A DNA stretch of 64,000 nucleotides. Source: Anaeramoeba flamelloides. Lineage: Eukaryota > Metamonada > Anaeramoebidae. Below the pieces are notes generated by a model. It saw only the letters and a program-made list of their open reading frames with translations, was not told where the DNA came from and did no database searches. The position numbers and the translations under genes were made by a program. Where the stretch lies: assembly GCA_027625915.1 (NCBI GenBank), contig JANTQA010000023.1:18724001-18788000 (forward strand), written 5' to 3'. Positions 54,051-64,000 of the stretch are shown in pieces; position 1 is the first letter of the stretch; each line of letters opens with the position of its first letter.

Positions 54051-57000
54051 ACTATACGAATAAATTCAAAAATAAAAGATGGAATATACATCCATACACA
54101 CATATTATCGTAATGAAATTCAAGATCAATTTGAAAACTAAGATACAATATTCTATTTTATCTTTTATTATCGGAATTTATTCATGGTTTTTTATTTTTT
54201 TTTATTTTTTTTTTTTTCTTATTAACAAAAGGTTTTGAATAAAATATAAGAATTTCCATTATAAAATTTATTTATTATTAAAATCTTTTAATGAAATGGG
54301 GAATTTTATTTACAGGTCTTCTATTTTCATCATAATAATAATTGTATAGAAAAAAAAAATTTTTTTTTTTCATTAATTTCCAATTTTATATCAAAAATTT
54401 TTCGAGACAATTCTATGATACGGAAATTAAATATATATTCTTTGCAAAGTCAACTTTACCTAAATTTTATCAAGTTAAAAATAAAAGATTTAAATTTGTA
54501 TTGATTGGTTCATTATTTTATTTTATTATTTATCTTTAATCCGAATTATAATTATAATAAAAATCAAAAATATTTGAAAAATATACTTGTTATGTTTTTG
54601 TATTTTTTTTTTTGAAATTGGAAAAAAAAATAATACTTATTCATTTTTAAATATTTTTAAAGACTTATTTTTTAAAAAAACTTTTTTAGACAAGAAGTTT
54701 AATTACAATAATATGTTTTTAAAATGTAAATGTATTGATTTTTTTATTCAACACCATAAAGAATTCATTTCAATTTATTATAAAAAAAAATAATAAATAA
54801 AACATATATTACTGATAAATTTTTATTTTTTTTTTCAATATTTCAATAAATTCTGAATTAAGATAGTAGTGGAATTTATATGTTTCTCATAAAAATTAAA
54901 AATTCAATATTCGTAATTTTCTAAAACAGTAATTCAAGTAATAGAAAAAAAAAATAAATAAATCAACAAAAAAGAATTCTTTAATAATATCTATGAATAC
55001 ACCCGAAGTCAATTTTACAAACTTCTCAAATAGAGAAAAATATCAATTTTAAATGTAATAAAAAATAATATATTAACTTTTATATATTTTTCACATTCAA
55101 GAAATTACTCTTTTTATCTAAAAACAAAAATATTTTTTCTTTACTTTCGTTTATGTTCAAAAACTAAAAAAAATTTTGAAAAATTATTTTTAAAAAACAA
55201 AAATACTTGTGTGAAATATAAAAAACGGGAAATATATATATATATATATACAGTAGAGTCTTTATTGAAAAAAAAATATATTTTAATAGTATATTTGTAA
55301 AATTGATCAAAACCACCACAATCTTGAAGATAATAAGAATTAAAATAAAAAATTCAACAGTTTTTTATAATTATTTAACGGGTTTTTTTAATTCCCTTTA
55401 TTTACCCGAATTCCAATATTGTGATTTAGAAATTTGTTAAAGACTCATAAAATAAATGGATTACCCACTCGTGTTAACAAATATGATGAATCCCTTTTTC
55501 AAATAATATCAAAAATATTTAGGTTATTATTTTTTAATATATTAGAAATATTAATTTTTTTTAATCCAATATCCAGATTTTATGATTATTTTCATAATCT
55601 GGGCAAAAAATTCTACCTTTTTAAAAGTTTATTATCTAAATTATTATTTTATTTTAATTTCAATTTTAGCAAGACACTACAAGGAGAATTCGGCAACAAT
55701 CAAATTCTTAATTGTTAATTGTGAAGGATCTTAAAAAGGCCTCAAAAATTGCTTCTTTAATACAATTAAAACATTGTAAACTTCCGATTTTGGATATACC
55801 CCTTAATATTTAATCTAAATTATTTTGAGGATACTTGAGAAAACTCGATGGTGGTGACTATTACTCAATTGTGAAAATGTACAATTTTTAAAATTTTTGA
55901 ATTTTTAATGATAAATCTTACTGAAATTATTCTTTGATAAAAAAATAATATTGGAAATCAAGATTAATAATGATTACCCCAAACACATTGATAGAAAATT
56001 TAAAGAACGAACCCAAGAGATGATTCTAATTAAAAATAATAGTTAAAATTATGACAATGATAAATTAGTGATAAATCTTCATTTTCTATTATGATTTAGT
56101 TATAAAAGTAAAATCGAAAGTTTTTATAACAATATATATGAATATTTTAATAAACTTGAAATAAAAAATATATAAGTTAGATACTACACTTATTAAAAGG
56201 TTTAATACTTCATTTTGATTCCTTTCATCTTCAAAAGATAGTGGGAATTTACATTAATTCTACAAATATACTATTGAAATTTATTTTTTTTTTTTTTGAG
56301 AATCACATTTTTATTTTCACAACAGTTGATTCTATAATTTAAGTTTAATTTTTTATTTAAGGTTTCTTTTAAAAAAATATTGTTTGTTATTCATGTATAT
56401 TTTAAAAATTCAAAATAATAAATCAAAATTCAAAAAAAAAATCTAAAAATCATTTGAATCAAACAAAATACCAAATAAATTAAATTAAAAAATAACTTTT
56501 TGAAAAAAAATTAATATTTTTATTTAAATAAATTTTTTTTTTACAAATAAATTATTATTATTTTCTAACATTCTTATAAATTAATAAATAAAAAGTTGAT
56601 TATATATATATATATATATTGAAAAAAATACCTGGAATGAAAATTATACCTGACAAGAGTTTTAATTTTTAATATTCAGAAAATTGTTATACAATTACGA
56701 ATATTCAAAATATAATCCTTTTTTTAAGAATCAAACGTTTTAAATTATAACCCGCCCCCTTATCAGAATGATGATTAATCAAATTACGACAGTTCACAAA
56801 ACCATTCAATCAATCTAAAAAACAAGAATAAAAAATATTATTTACCAAACTCTAGTAAACCACTAGAACACACGATTGTTTTTCTAAATAATTTAGATCT
56901 ACCACTATTTATCAAACAATTATGTGACTATTCTATAGATAAAACACTTGAATCAACTTTAGATAGGTTTATTACCTTTTAATAAATTTGGTTATTTATA

Positions 57001-57709
57001 AAAAAAGTTTTATTTAAAATATTTGCAATTACACAACAATTTTCCTAATATCCAAAAACAATCGAGTTTTATAGAGGTTTGATAGAGTTTTGGAAAATGA
57101 TAATATTTATTCTTCGTTTTTTGATTAACTGAATATTATTTTGAACAAGTGAAATTCGATAAATCATCATTCTAATAAGTGAGTGAGTTATAATTTTCAA
57201 GTTTGATTCTTAAAAAAAAAGAATTTGATTTATAATCAACTTCAACAATAATTTTCCTAATTTAAACAATTAAAAACTTGTCTGGGATTATTCCCGTGTC
57301 ATGTATTTTTTTTTTCAATTCTATATATTAATGTTTAAATAAGTTTTTTTCCCCAAACCGAACTTCAGATAATCAATATACAATTCAATAAATAAAAATT
57401 TTATGAAAATTCTCTATTTTTCAAGTTTTTGAAAAGTACATACATTTCCTTCTTTAAAAAAAATCATAAAAGAAATATTTACTTTACTTTCAAAATCTAA
57501 TAATTCACATTGTTTATCCTTTGGGTTATACAGTTACATTTGTTTTGGTTATTTATTTAATAAATAAAATTCTTTCAAACACTTGATCTTCTAAATGAAA
57601 AAAAAAAGAATGCGTAAAAAAAATTGAAAATAATAATATCATTTTTTTGATTTTTTTTTTCTTCAAAATTAGTTTTTCCATTTTTAAGAATTAATAAAAA
57701 TCCTTCAAG
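54051..57709. other. 3.7 kb AT-rich intergenic region
   Basis: It lies between two plus-strand genes. The only supported structures are the palindromic element at 56620-57330 and (TA)n runs near 55237-55251 and 56602-56620. The open frames at 54342-54539, 54587-54793 and 55434-55718 are Phe/Asn/Lys/Ile-rich and look like chance frames in AT-rich DNA. Confidence 0.6.
56620..57330. mobile_element. Diverged palindromic relative of the 37762 element
   Basis: The left end (AAAAAAATACCTGGAATGAA...CTGACAAG) and right end (CTTGTCTGGGATTATTCCCGTG...ATGTATTTTT) are diverged forms of the ACCGGACATG/CCCGGACAAG ends. Internal ATCATCATTCTAATAAGTG-type sequence occurs on the right, and its reverse complement (CTTATCAGAATGATGATTAA) on the left. 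The copy is therefore close to a full inverted duplication. Confidence 0.6.
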
Positions 57710-58311
57710 ATGTCTATGGATTATTGGAAAGTTGATAAAACACATTTTGATTTTCTAACAAGGATCCTTTCGAGTAGTAATTGTATCCCTGTTGATTTTA
57801 CAAAATATATGATCTTTTGGACCAATTTACAAGACTCTACATATTCGAGCGGATTTTTAGGTTTATTGCTAACAAGGCTCTTGAACATTGAGACGGGTAC
57901 CAGTTCACAAACTCCCATTCAAAAGATTGTCGCACAAATGAAAAGCCTTTGTGAGCAATACCAAATGGAAAAAAATTCTTTTGAATTAATCCCTTCTCAA
58001 ACAACAACAAAAAGAAATTTGAGTTCGTTTAATACAAAAGATCTTTCCCAAAAACTAATTTACCCAATGAACCAGAAAGGAAGACAAACATTCCAACAAA
58101 ATGCCTCACAAGGTAAAAACTTTCTTTTTTCTTTATTCATTTAATTTTATTTTAAATTCTTTAACCTTTCATACCTAACACACTTTTTTAATTTGCTAAA
58201 CACAACACTCTCACTCACTTAATTCTAAATGCAAAAAATCGAAATTTTCCTTTTGATACAAACCTTTCTTTTTCTTTTCTTCTTTTGTTCCAAAAAACCT
58301 TTACCTAAAAA

Positions 58312-58345
<34 letters not shown>

Positions 58346-59013
58346 ATATTACCGAACAAGTATAATTATTACAGCATTTTTTATTGGACTACTTTACGAT
58401 TTAGAACCGATACCAATTCTTAGAGACGTTTGCTTGTTATGGAAATTAAATCGATCCAGCTTGGAAAAAATCGCTGATTTCCCAGACTTAATGGAAGGAT
58501 CAATTACCGGGTTTGTAAACTATCTTGGAGATCTTGTAACAATAATCTCTGAATCTAGAAATCTTAGTACCTCACTGATTAGACTTGTTGATATTTGTAC
58601 AACAATACCATCGTATTGTGGAGAAATAAACTATCCAGAAAAATTTGCCTTGCTTCCACAAGAATGTAACAATTGATTATTTATTTCTTCTTTTATTTTC
58701 GTTTTTTCTCATACACAAAAAATAATTCTTTATGCAAAAAAAACAATCTGTTTTTTTTCTTCTTCTTAACCTACCCTTATCAATTTCCTTGCAATGTGTG
58801 CCCAACAACAAACTCATTTACAATAAAAATATAACCAAAATTATTACAGATTATGTTGGCTTAATTTATCCATATTTAATGAAATTAACAAATAACGGAA
58901 GCTCTGTTTCAACAATTTTAGACACAATTCTTTTATTTCTCACAACCTCTGAAGAAATTCCAAAAACACTCGGGCTATTACATTTACTTCAATGTTTAAT
59001 TCGTTCTGTATGA
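57710..59013 (+). CDS. Unknown, probably all-helical protein, three or more exons
   Basis: Exons 57710-58112, 58375-58665 and 58850-59013 give 285 residues ending in TGA. Introns are 262 and 184 bp, both phase 1 (G|GTAAAA...TTATTACAG; T|GTAACA...TTATTACAG), with the same acceptor. The start MSMDYWKV follows an A/T-rich leader. The protein reads as amphipathic helices (THFDFLTRILSSS, FLGLLLTRLLNIE, LRDVCLLWKLNR, IRLVDICTTIPSYC, LIYPYLMKLTNNG, TLGLLHLLQCLIRS), reminiscent of an alpha-solenoid, but I recognise no family. The TGA lies in a possible donor GTATGA and every other complete gene here ends in TAA. An earlier phase-1 donor T|GTTTAA at about 58997 would allow continuation to the frame ending at 60824. 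Confidence 0.7.
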
Positions 59014-59159
59014 ATTCTATTTTCTTTTCCTTTCCTTTCCTTTCCTTCTTTTTGTTGCCTTACCATTTTCTATGGGTTTTATTATCTTCTTTTCTTGCTT
59101 TTCTTTTTTTAAAAATAATCCTAAAATATCAGTTTTGGTAATCTATTGTTTCCAATACA

Positions 59160-59195
59160 TACTTACATACACACACACACACACATACATACATA
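59160..59195. repeat. (AC)n / (ACAT)n microsatellite
   Basis: ACATACACACACACACAC followed by ACATACATACAT, immediately left of a family-B element. Confidence 0.8.
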
Positions 59196-59803
59196 TCTAA
59201 AATATTTCCAAAAAAGTGCGGCAAATTTATTTTAAAATATCTTTCTTAAACCCAATTGTCATAAAACTATTTAAATATACAAAATCATTAAAAACAATTT
59301 AATTGATTCTTGATAGTAATTCAATTTGTTTGCTATTATTGTATTACATAAATAAAAGATATTAAAATTTCTGATCTCGATTTTATCAGATATTTTTTAG
59401 GGTGGTGAAAAATTGGTTTTTATTATTTTATTTTTGATAGAAAAAATCGTTTTCATAACTTGTTTAATCTCAACAAATTTTTCCAATAAAATGGAAAACA
59501 TCTAACTGTATTTTATTGTTTAAAAAATCATTTGTGCCCTTACCATATTTCCAGTTTTTTATTGAAATTGGTCCTTCATTGTTTTTACCAAAAAAAAAGA
59601 GTTGTTTTTTTTTTTTCATTTTTTGGAAATATTTCAATGAGCATATTTCGAAATAAAAACCTTAGTCGTTGATTCTATATGTATTAATATATAACTTAAT
59701 TTGATATTGCCAATTAACGAATAAATCCACTAACAAAGGTGATTTTTTATGAAATGTAAAAATAAAAATTCCACACTTTTTCGGAAATACCTTAGATATA
59801 AAG
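59194..59803 (+). mobile_element. Family-B TIR element, copy 3
   Basis: About 610 bp with inverted ends: ATATCTAAAATATTTCCAAA at the left and TTTCGGAAATACCTTAGATAT at the right. It shares ordered blocks with the copies at 10334 and 33500. It preserves the empty CTTTCTTAAACC site (TTAA at 59246-59249). The frame at 59662-59862 is incidental. Confidence 0.75.
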
Positions 59804-60554
59804 CCATTGCTTAATTTTTGGAATTTGAAAAATTCTGATTTAAATACTTTAATATCATACATAACTTTAAACTCACAAAATTAAAATAGTCTTTTTATTA
59901 TCAATTTTCTGTGACAAAACAAAATCAAAATCTAAAAAATTCGAAAATAGTGAAACATTAAAAATCGATTTTAATTCCAAATTTCTGAAAATTAAAAATT
60001 CGAAAATAAAATTGTCTAATTAATTTCTCAAGTTTAGATTCTAATAAAAATATCACCAAGATTTTATTCCAAAAATTAATTAATATATCACAATAAAAAA
60101 ATATACTTTGATGTACAATAATAAACTTTTATTTTTACATCAAAAATTCGAACAAATTGGAAGAAGAGAATTGTAACTATAGTTATTATCTTTTTGAATA
60201 TCACTATTTTCAAAAATGAAAAATTTCAGAACAAACAGAATTCTGTTGAGATCTATCAAATAGTAAAACGGAAAATTACTAATTTAAAAATTAACATGAA
60301 TTTGGATTCAAAGCAATTTAAATACCCTCTAAAGATATAAAACCAAAAATGATCCTATTAAAAAGAAATTTAATTTTTATTTTATTTTTCCAGATTAATT
60401 TTGAAAAAAATATGAAAAAAAAAAAAGCACTTTTTAGAACATAATTAGTTTTACAAAAGACAAACTACCATTTCGTATACAAGATAAAGCTCTGAAAAAA
60501 ACTCCATTTTTTTTCTGGAGGGCGCTCATTTAGAATATGCTTGGATGAGATGGC

Positions 60555-60824
60555 ATGAATAAAATAGTAAATTTATCACATTGCGATAAAGGTGTGACAA
60601 TTTTTTATAAAATGCTATTGATATATGAAAACAACAAATTTTGTTTTATTAAATTTATATCACATACGTTAAATGTTTTTTTCAAAGCATACCCTCAATG
60701 TGATAGTGTTTACTTTTTGATAAAGAGTGCTGAATTTTCATATAAACTATTTTCCAGCCAAAGTAGTTCAGTTGTAATGGACGAATTACATGTATCGAAA
60801 GGATTTGAATGGATAGCACCCTAA
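60555..60824 (+). CDS. Possible terminal exon or small ORF, unknown
   Basis: An open frame of 89 codons (MNKIVNLSHCDKG ... AYPQCDSVYFLIKSAEFSYK ... SKGFEWIAP, stop TAA) with a less biased composition than chance frames nearby. AG dinucleotides at GATGAG|AT and AAATAG|TA would both enter it in phase 1, so it could be the last exon of the 57710 gene across a 1.5 kb intron containing the family-B element. There is no recognisable domain. The alternative is an accidental frame. Confidence 0.35.
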   Translation: MNKIVNLSHCDKGVTIFYKMLLIYENNKFCFIKFISHTLNVFFKAYPQCDSVYFLIKSAEFSYKLFSSQSSSVVMDELHVSKGFEWIAP

Positions 60825-60886
60825 TAAAAAAATCATTTTATTTGTTTTTTACTGAAAGGAAAGAAATTAAAAAAAACTGCAATTAG

Positions 60887-61060
60887 CTTTTCCAGAATTT
60901 AAAAGAATAGAGTAAAAATTTTTGAATTCTGGAAAAGTGATGTAGAGCGCCTAAGTTTTTTTCAATTTAAGAAATAAACCGAAAATTTTTGAAATTTCTT
61001 TTTATTTCTTAAATTAAAAAAAAAAACAGGCACTCTATGGCACTTTACGACATTTGACGT
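60887..61060. repeat. CCTAGG-family element, copy 4
   Basis: Hairpin TTTTCCAGAATTTAAAAGAAT...TTGAATTCTGGAAAA, then GTAGAGCGCCTAAGTTTTT, a second hairpin AATTTAAGAAATAAACCG.../...TTATTTCTTAAATT, then AGGCACTCTATGGCACTTT. It combines the hairpin types seen separately in copies 1 and 3. Confidence 0.65.
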
Positions 61061-63824
61061 TACTTGGTGGGACTTGACTTAACACCACAACACAACTACT
61101 ACTGATATTATTATATACTTTATAATTTTTAAATATTCTTGACCTTTCCACCCAGAAAAAGAAAAAAAAATCATTTTATAACAATCAATAACTGTCTTGA
61201 TTATTTTTATTTTGAAACAATCACCTTGTTATAATCTGAATTTGACCTGGAAGAACAAAAAAAAAAAATTATTCGAAGTGATATAAGATGATATTGTGAT
61301 GTTCGAAGAAACAACAATTAAAATCATCATAGCACTAGAACAAGATCATTGTTTTGAGTTTGGAAGGGGATCCAAAACGAAGAATTATAAAAGGAGATTT
61401 TTGAACAAATAAAACAATCCGAGTTGCTATTTATTTTTGGGACTCGGGATCTAACTCGATACTACTCAAAAAAAAACAAACAATAACAAAAAAATAATTT
61501 GTTTTAACATCATAATTTGAAGAATTTGAAGAACTTGCTCTTGGATGGATCTTTTTCTCCCAACTGGAGTTATTAAAAACAATGAAGTTAAATGTTAAAT
61601 TGAAGACAAACTTGGTTTAAATTACAGAGAGACAAACTATATTATTCAACCTTCTAATAACCTCTATTTCTCCTTTTATTCCACTATTTATTAAGAAATT
61701 TCCGAAAATGATCAAATATAAAATCCCGCATAAACTGAGTGTTCTTAAAAAGGGCTAATTTTAAAAAATTCCTCTAAAATTGACTTTACTTGATATAGTA
61801 AAAAAAAAAAAAACAGTTTTTATTTTGTTTTTTGATAATATTTCTAAATTTTTGGATCTTCTTCTTTTCAAAATCCTCTAAAAGTAGTTTCTTTTCTCCT
61901 TTTTTATTGAAAAAAAAGAGACCAAATAATTTTTTTTTTTTTTTCTAAATGAGACTAGATTTTCCTTTATAACAGAAAAGAACATTGTTTGGATTTAGAC
62001 ATTTTTTTCCAACAAGAAAATGGGATTTACTCAATTTTCAAAATTATTCAAATTATGAAGGACTTTTTTTTTTGAACTTATTTGAACAAATAATTTGTTT
62101 CCAAGAACCAAATTAGTATTTTCAAAATCTTAATAATTGAAACATAAAATCTTTTCTGATTTATCAAGAAAACAATCTCGCAAAAAAAATTAGTTAAAGT
62201 CCTTTTAAAATAACTTTTTAATAAAAATTTTAAAGGTTAAATTTATTAGCAAAATACTTTTTATTTTGCTCAAAATAAAGTTAAAAATAAAAAGATCCTA
62301 AAATTTACAAACTTTGCCTAATAGCTCAATTATTTATCAAAATCTTTTCAATGACTACAGTAATATCCCAAACTTTTTTTAGAGATCTAATCTCATTCTT
62401 GTATGTTGTTATATCTTAAAATTAGTTACACACAAATTTCACAAATAAAAACTTTGTGTTTAAAAAAAAATATATAGCGTTCTTTATTGAATGTTATAAA
62501 AATATTTTTTTTATTTGGGTTTGAAGAAAAAATTTAATTTTGAAAATTTTCAAAATTGAGATCATTTTTTCACATTTTTGGTTTTTTCTAATTTCGATTT
62601 TTTTTTTGATCCAGTAATTGTTTTTATAAATTTTTTTTTTTATTTCAAAATCGATATTCCCTTGGTAAAAACGTATTATTCCAAATGTTATTGGGACGAT
62701 GGGAATGATTCTAGAAAAATCAGATTGATTTCTATTGGGACTTTTTTTTGATCATCAATTTAAGATCAAAGTCAACATTGTTGTTTTTCTCTATGAGGTA
62801 TATGAATCTGAGTTTTTCAATTTTTAAAGAAAATAAATTGATTGATTAAATTTGATTAATACAGATACTGATAAATTCAAATTTATTGTATTAAATTTTT
62901 AGTTCAATTTCCATTTTTGAAATCAATGAACTCAACAAATAAAACTACTCAAGAGAACGAATCTTTTGAAAGTTAAGTCAATTTTACAAAGTTTCTTCAC
63001 ATTTAAACATTTATAATGGGTTGATTCAAAGCTTGTGTAAACAAATTTGCAAATGGAAATGGAATTAAAAATTTTCAGATATTTCTTTAAATTTATCAGT
63101 ATCAACTATTCTCTAATATGTATTATTCTACTTATTTCTTCTTTGTTCTTCAAAGTAAACTTCGAAAAAATAATTGATCTTTCGAAATTTTTTTTTTTTA
63201 GGTAACTTTTAAAGAAACAAAGTTAACAATTTTTTTTGATCTGAGAAAAAATATTTGATGAAAATCATTTTTAAAGAATATTAATAAATTCACAGCACTT
63301 AAAACATCAAAATAAAAGCATTGATTTTTCTATAATTCTTTTACAAATAGAAAACCACAAAAAAGTTCAATTCAAAAATAAGATCACGATCTAAACTCCA
63401 ATTCAAAATTGTTGGCACAACAAAATTCATTCATTTTAAAAAAAAAAAATCATATTAAATAAATTATACAATAAATACCAAATTAAAACTACTAACCAAT
63501 GTAAGCGTTAGCAATTTTGTATCGTTTACATTGACACTCAAAACAAAAAATCAAGAATCGTCAATCAAAATAAAATAAGGCTGAATAAATGTTTCAAAAA
63601 TTTTGGAATGAGGATTTATTATTAAGGGTTAAATGCTTAAAAAACAATTAATCTGTTAAAAAGAGAGAATTTTGAAGTTACTGAATTTGTTTCTTCTAAT
63701 TCAAAGAGTGTCTAAACAATCTTTTAAACACAATCATTATAAAAATTTCAACTCAATTTAGTTTTCTAAAAATTTTGGAATGAGCACAACAAAATAATAT
63801 ATTGTTAAATTCGTTTAAATTCTA

Positions 63825-63975
63825 CTATTAATAATTATTGATCAATCAAATGGTTAGATACCATCATACTAATTTTATTTGAGTTCTTCTATTTTAAAAG
63901 AGCTTAACTTTAATTCAATATCAACCATTCGAAAAAATTTTTTCGATCTCACTCAAACAAGTTATTTAATTCAAA
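63825..63975. repeat. Dispersed repeat E, copy 2
   Basis: AATAATTATTGATCAATCAA...TAGATACCATCA and the following sequence correspond to 4835-4995 in the same orientation, with substitutions. The copy continues close to the window edge. Confidence 0.4.
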
Positions 63976-64000
63976 AAATAAAATCAAAACGAAAAACTAA

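Larger units (their letters stand above)
60825..64000. other. AT-rich right end, no gene seen
   Basis: It contains the CCTAGG-family copy 4 (60887-61060) and dispersed repeat E copy 2 (63825-63975). Otherwise homopolymer-rich DNA without a convincing frame on either strand. Confidence 0.55.

Noticed and set aside
55230-55255. (TA)n runs as regulatory sites
   Set aside because: Simple AT microsatellites are expected at this base composition, and no promoter context is visible.
1-64000. tRNA, rRNA, snRNA genes, CRISPR arrays or bacterial operons
   Set aside because: No cloverleaf with TTCRA arm, conserved rRNA block, regularly spaced repeats or Shine-Dalgarno-linked gene strings were seen. 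A covariance-model scan would be needed to exclude diverged small RNAs.
1-64000. Retrovirus-like, Polinton or other virus-derived elements
   Set aside because: No reverse transcriptase, integrase, capsid or polymerase motif, and no long terminal repeats, were recognised.

Overview
This is an AT-rich (very roughly 75-80% A+T) stretch of a eukaryotic nuclear genome. It has long poly-A/poly-T runs, spliceosomal introns, standard stop codons (mostly TAA), and proteins with Lys/Glu/Asn-rich low-complexity inserts. A GTP-type PEP carboxykinase, KE/EK charge repeats and Ras-GAP signalling suggest an amoeboid, possibly anaerobic protist. The style resembles Anaeramoeba (Metamonada), but that attribution is an impression and not a proof.

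Layout. Minus strand, 1483-8515: a three-exon AAA ATPase with an N-terminal FHA-like domain, co-linear with the plant FHA-AAA (DAA1-like) proteins. Minus strand, 11744-23313: a neurofibromin-like protein (RasGAP, KE linker, Sec14-like and PH-like regions) whose RasGAP domain is split by an intron of about 8.1 kb. Minus strand, 27387-29970: two-exon GTP-PEPCK. Plus strand, 39142-40248: SIRT7-like sirtuin with a Lys-rich tail. Minus strand, 42094-46530: intronless short-type ABCC (MRP) transporter. Plus strand, 50808-51299: a small spliced gene fragment of unknown family with a decayed relative at 40.9-41.3 kb. Plus strand, 52188-54050: intronless Lys-rich protein of unknown function. Plus strand, 57710-59013 (possibly to 60824): a multi-exon, probably all-helical protein of unknown function. 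The genes do not form one pathway; they look like ordinary dispersed protist genes.

Between genes and inside the two giant introns the DNA is full of short non-autonomous inverted-repeat elements with no transposase. They include a TTAA-flanked (piggyBac-type) MITE of about 500 bp in four copies, one of them nested in another element so that the empty site can be read directly; a ~610 bp TIR element in three copies; TA-flanked Tc1/mariner-type foldbacks; and a CCTAGG-containing hairpin family. All eight introns that can be resolved are phase 1. Three of them use a GTTTGT donor followed at once by a T-rich tract.

No rRNA, tRNA, CRISPR array, prophage, virus-like element or bacterial operon was recognised. 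Intron boundaries were read by eye from reading frame and family conservation and are not backed by transcripts.
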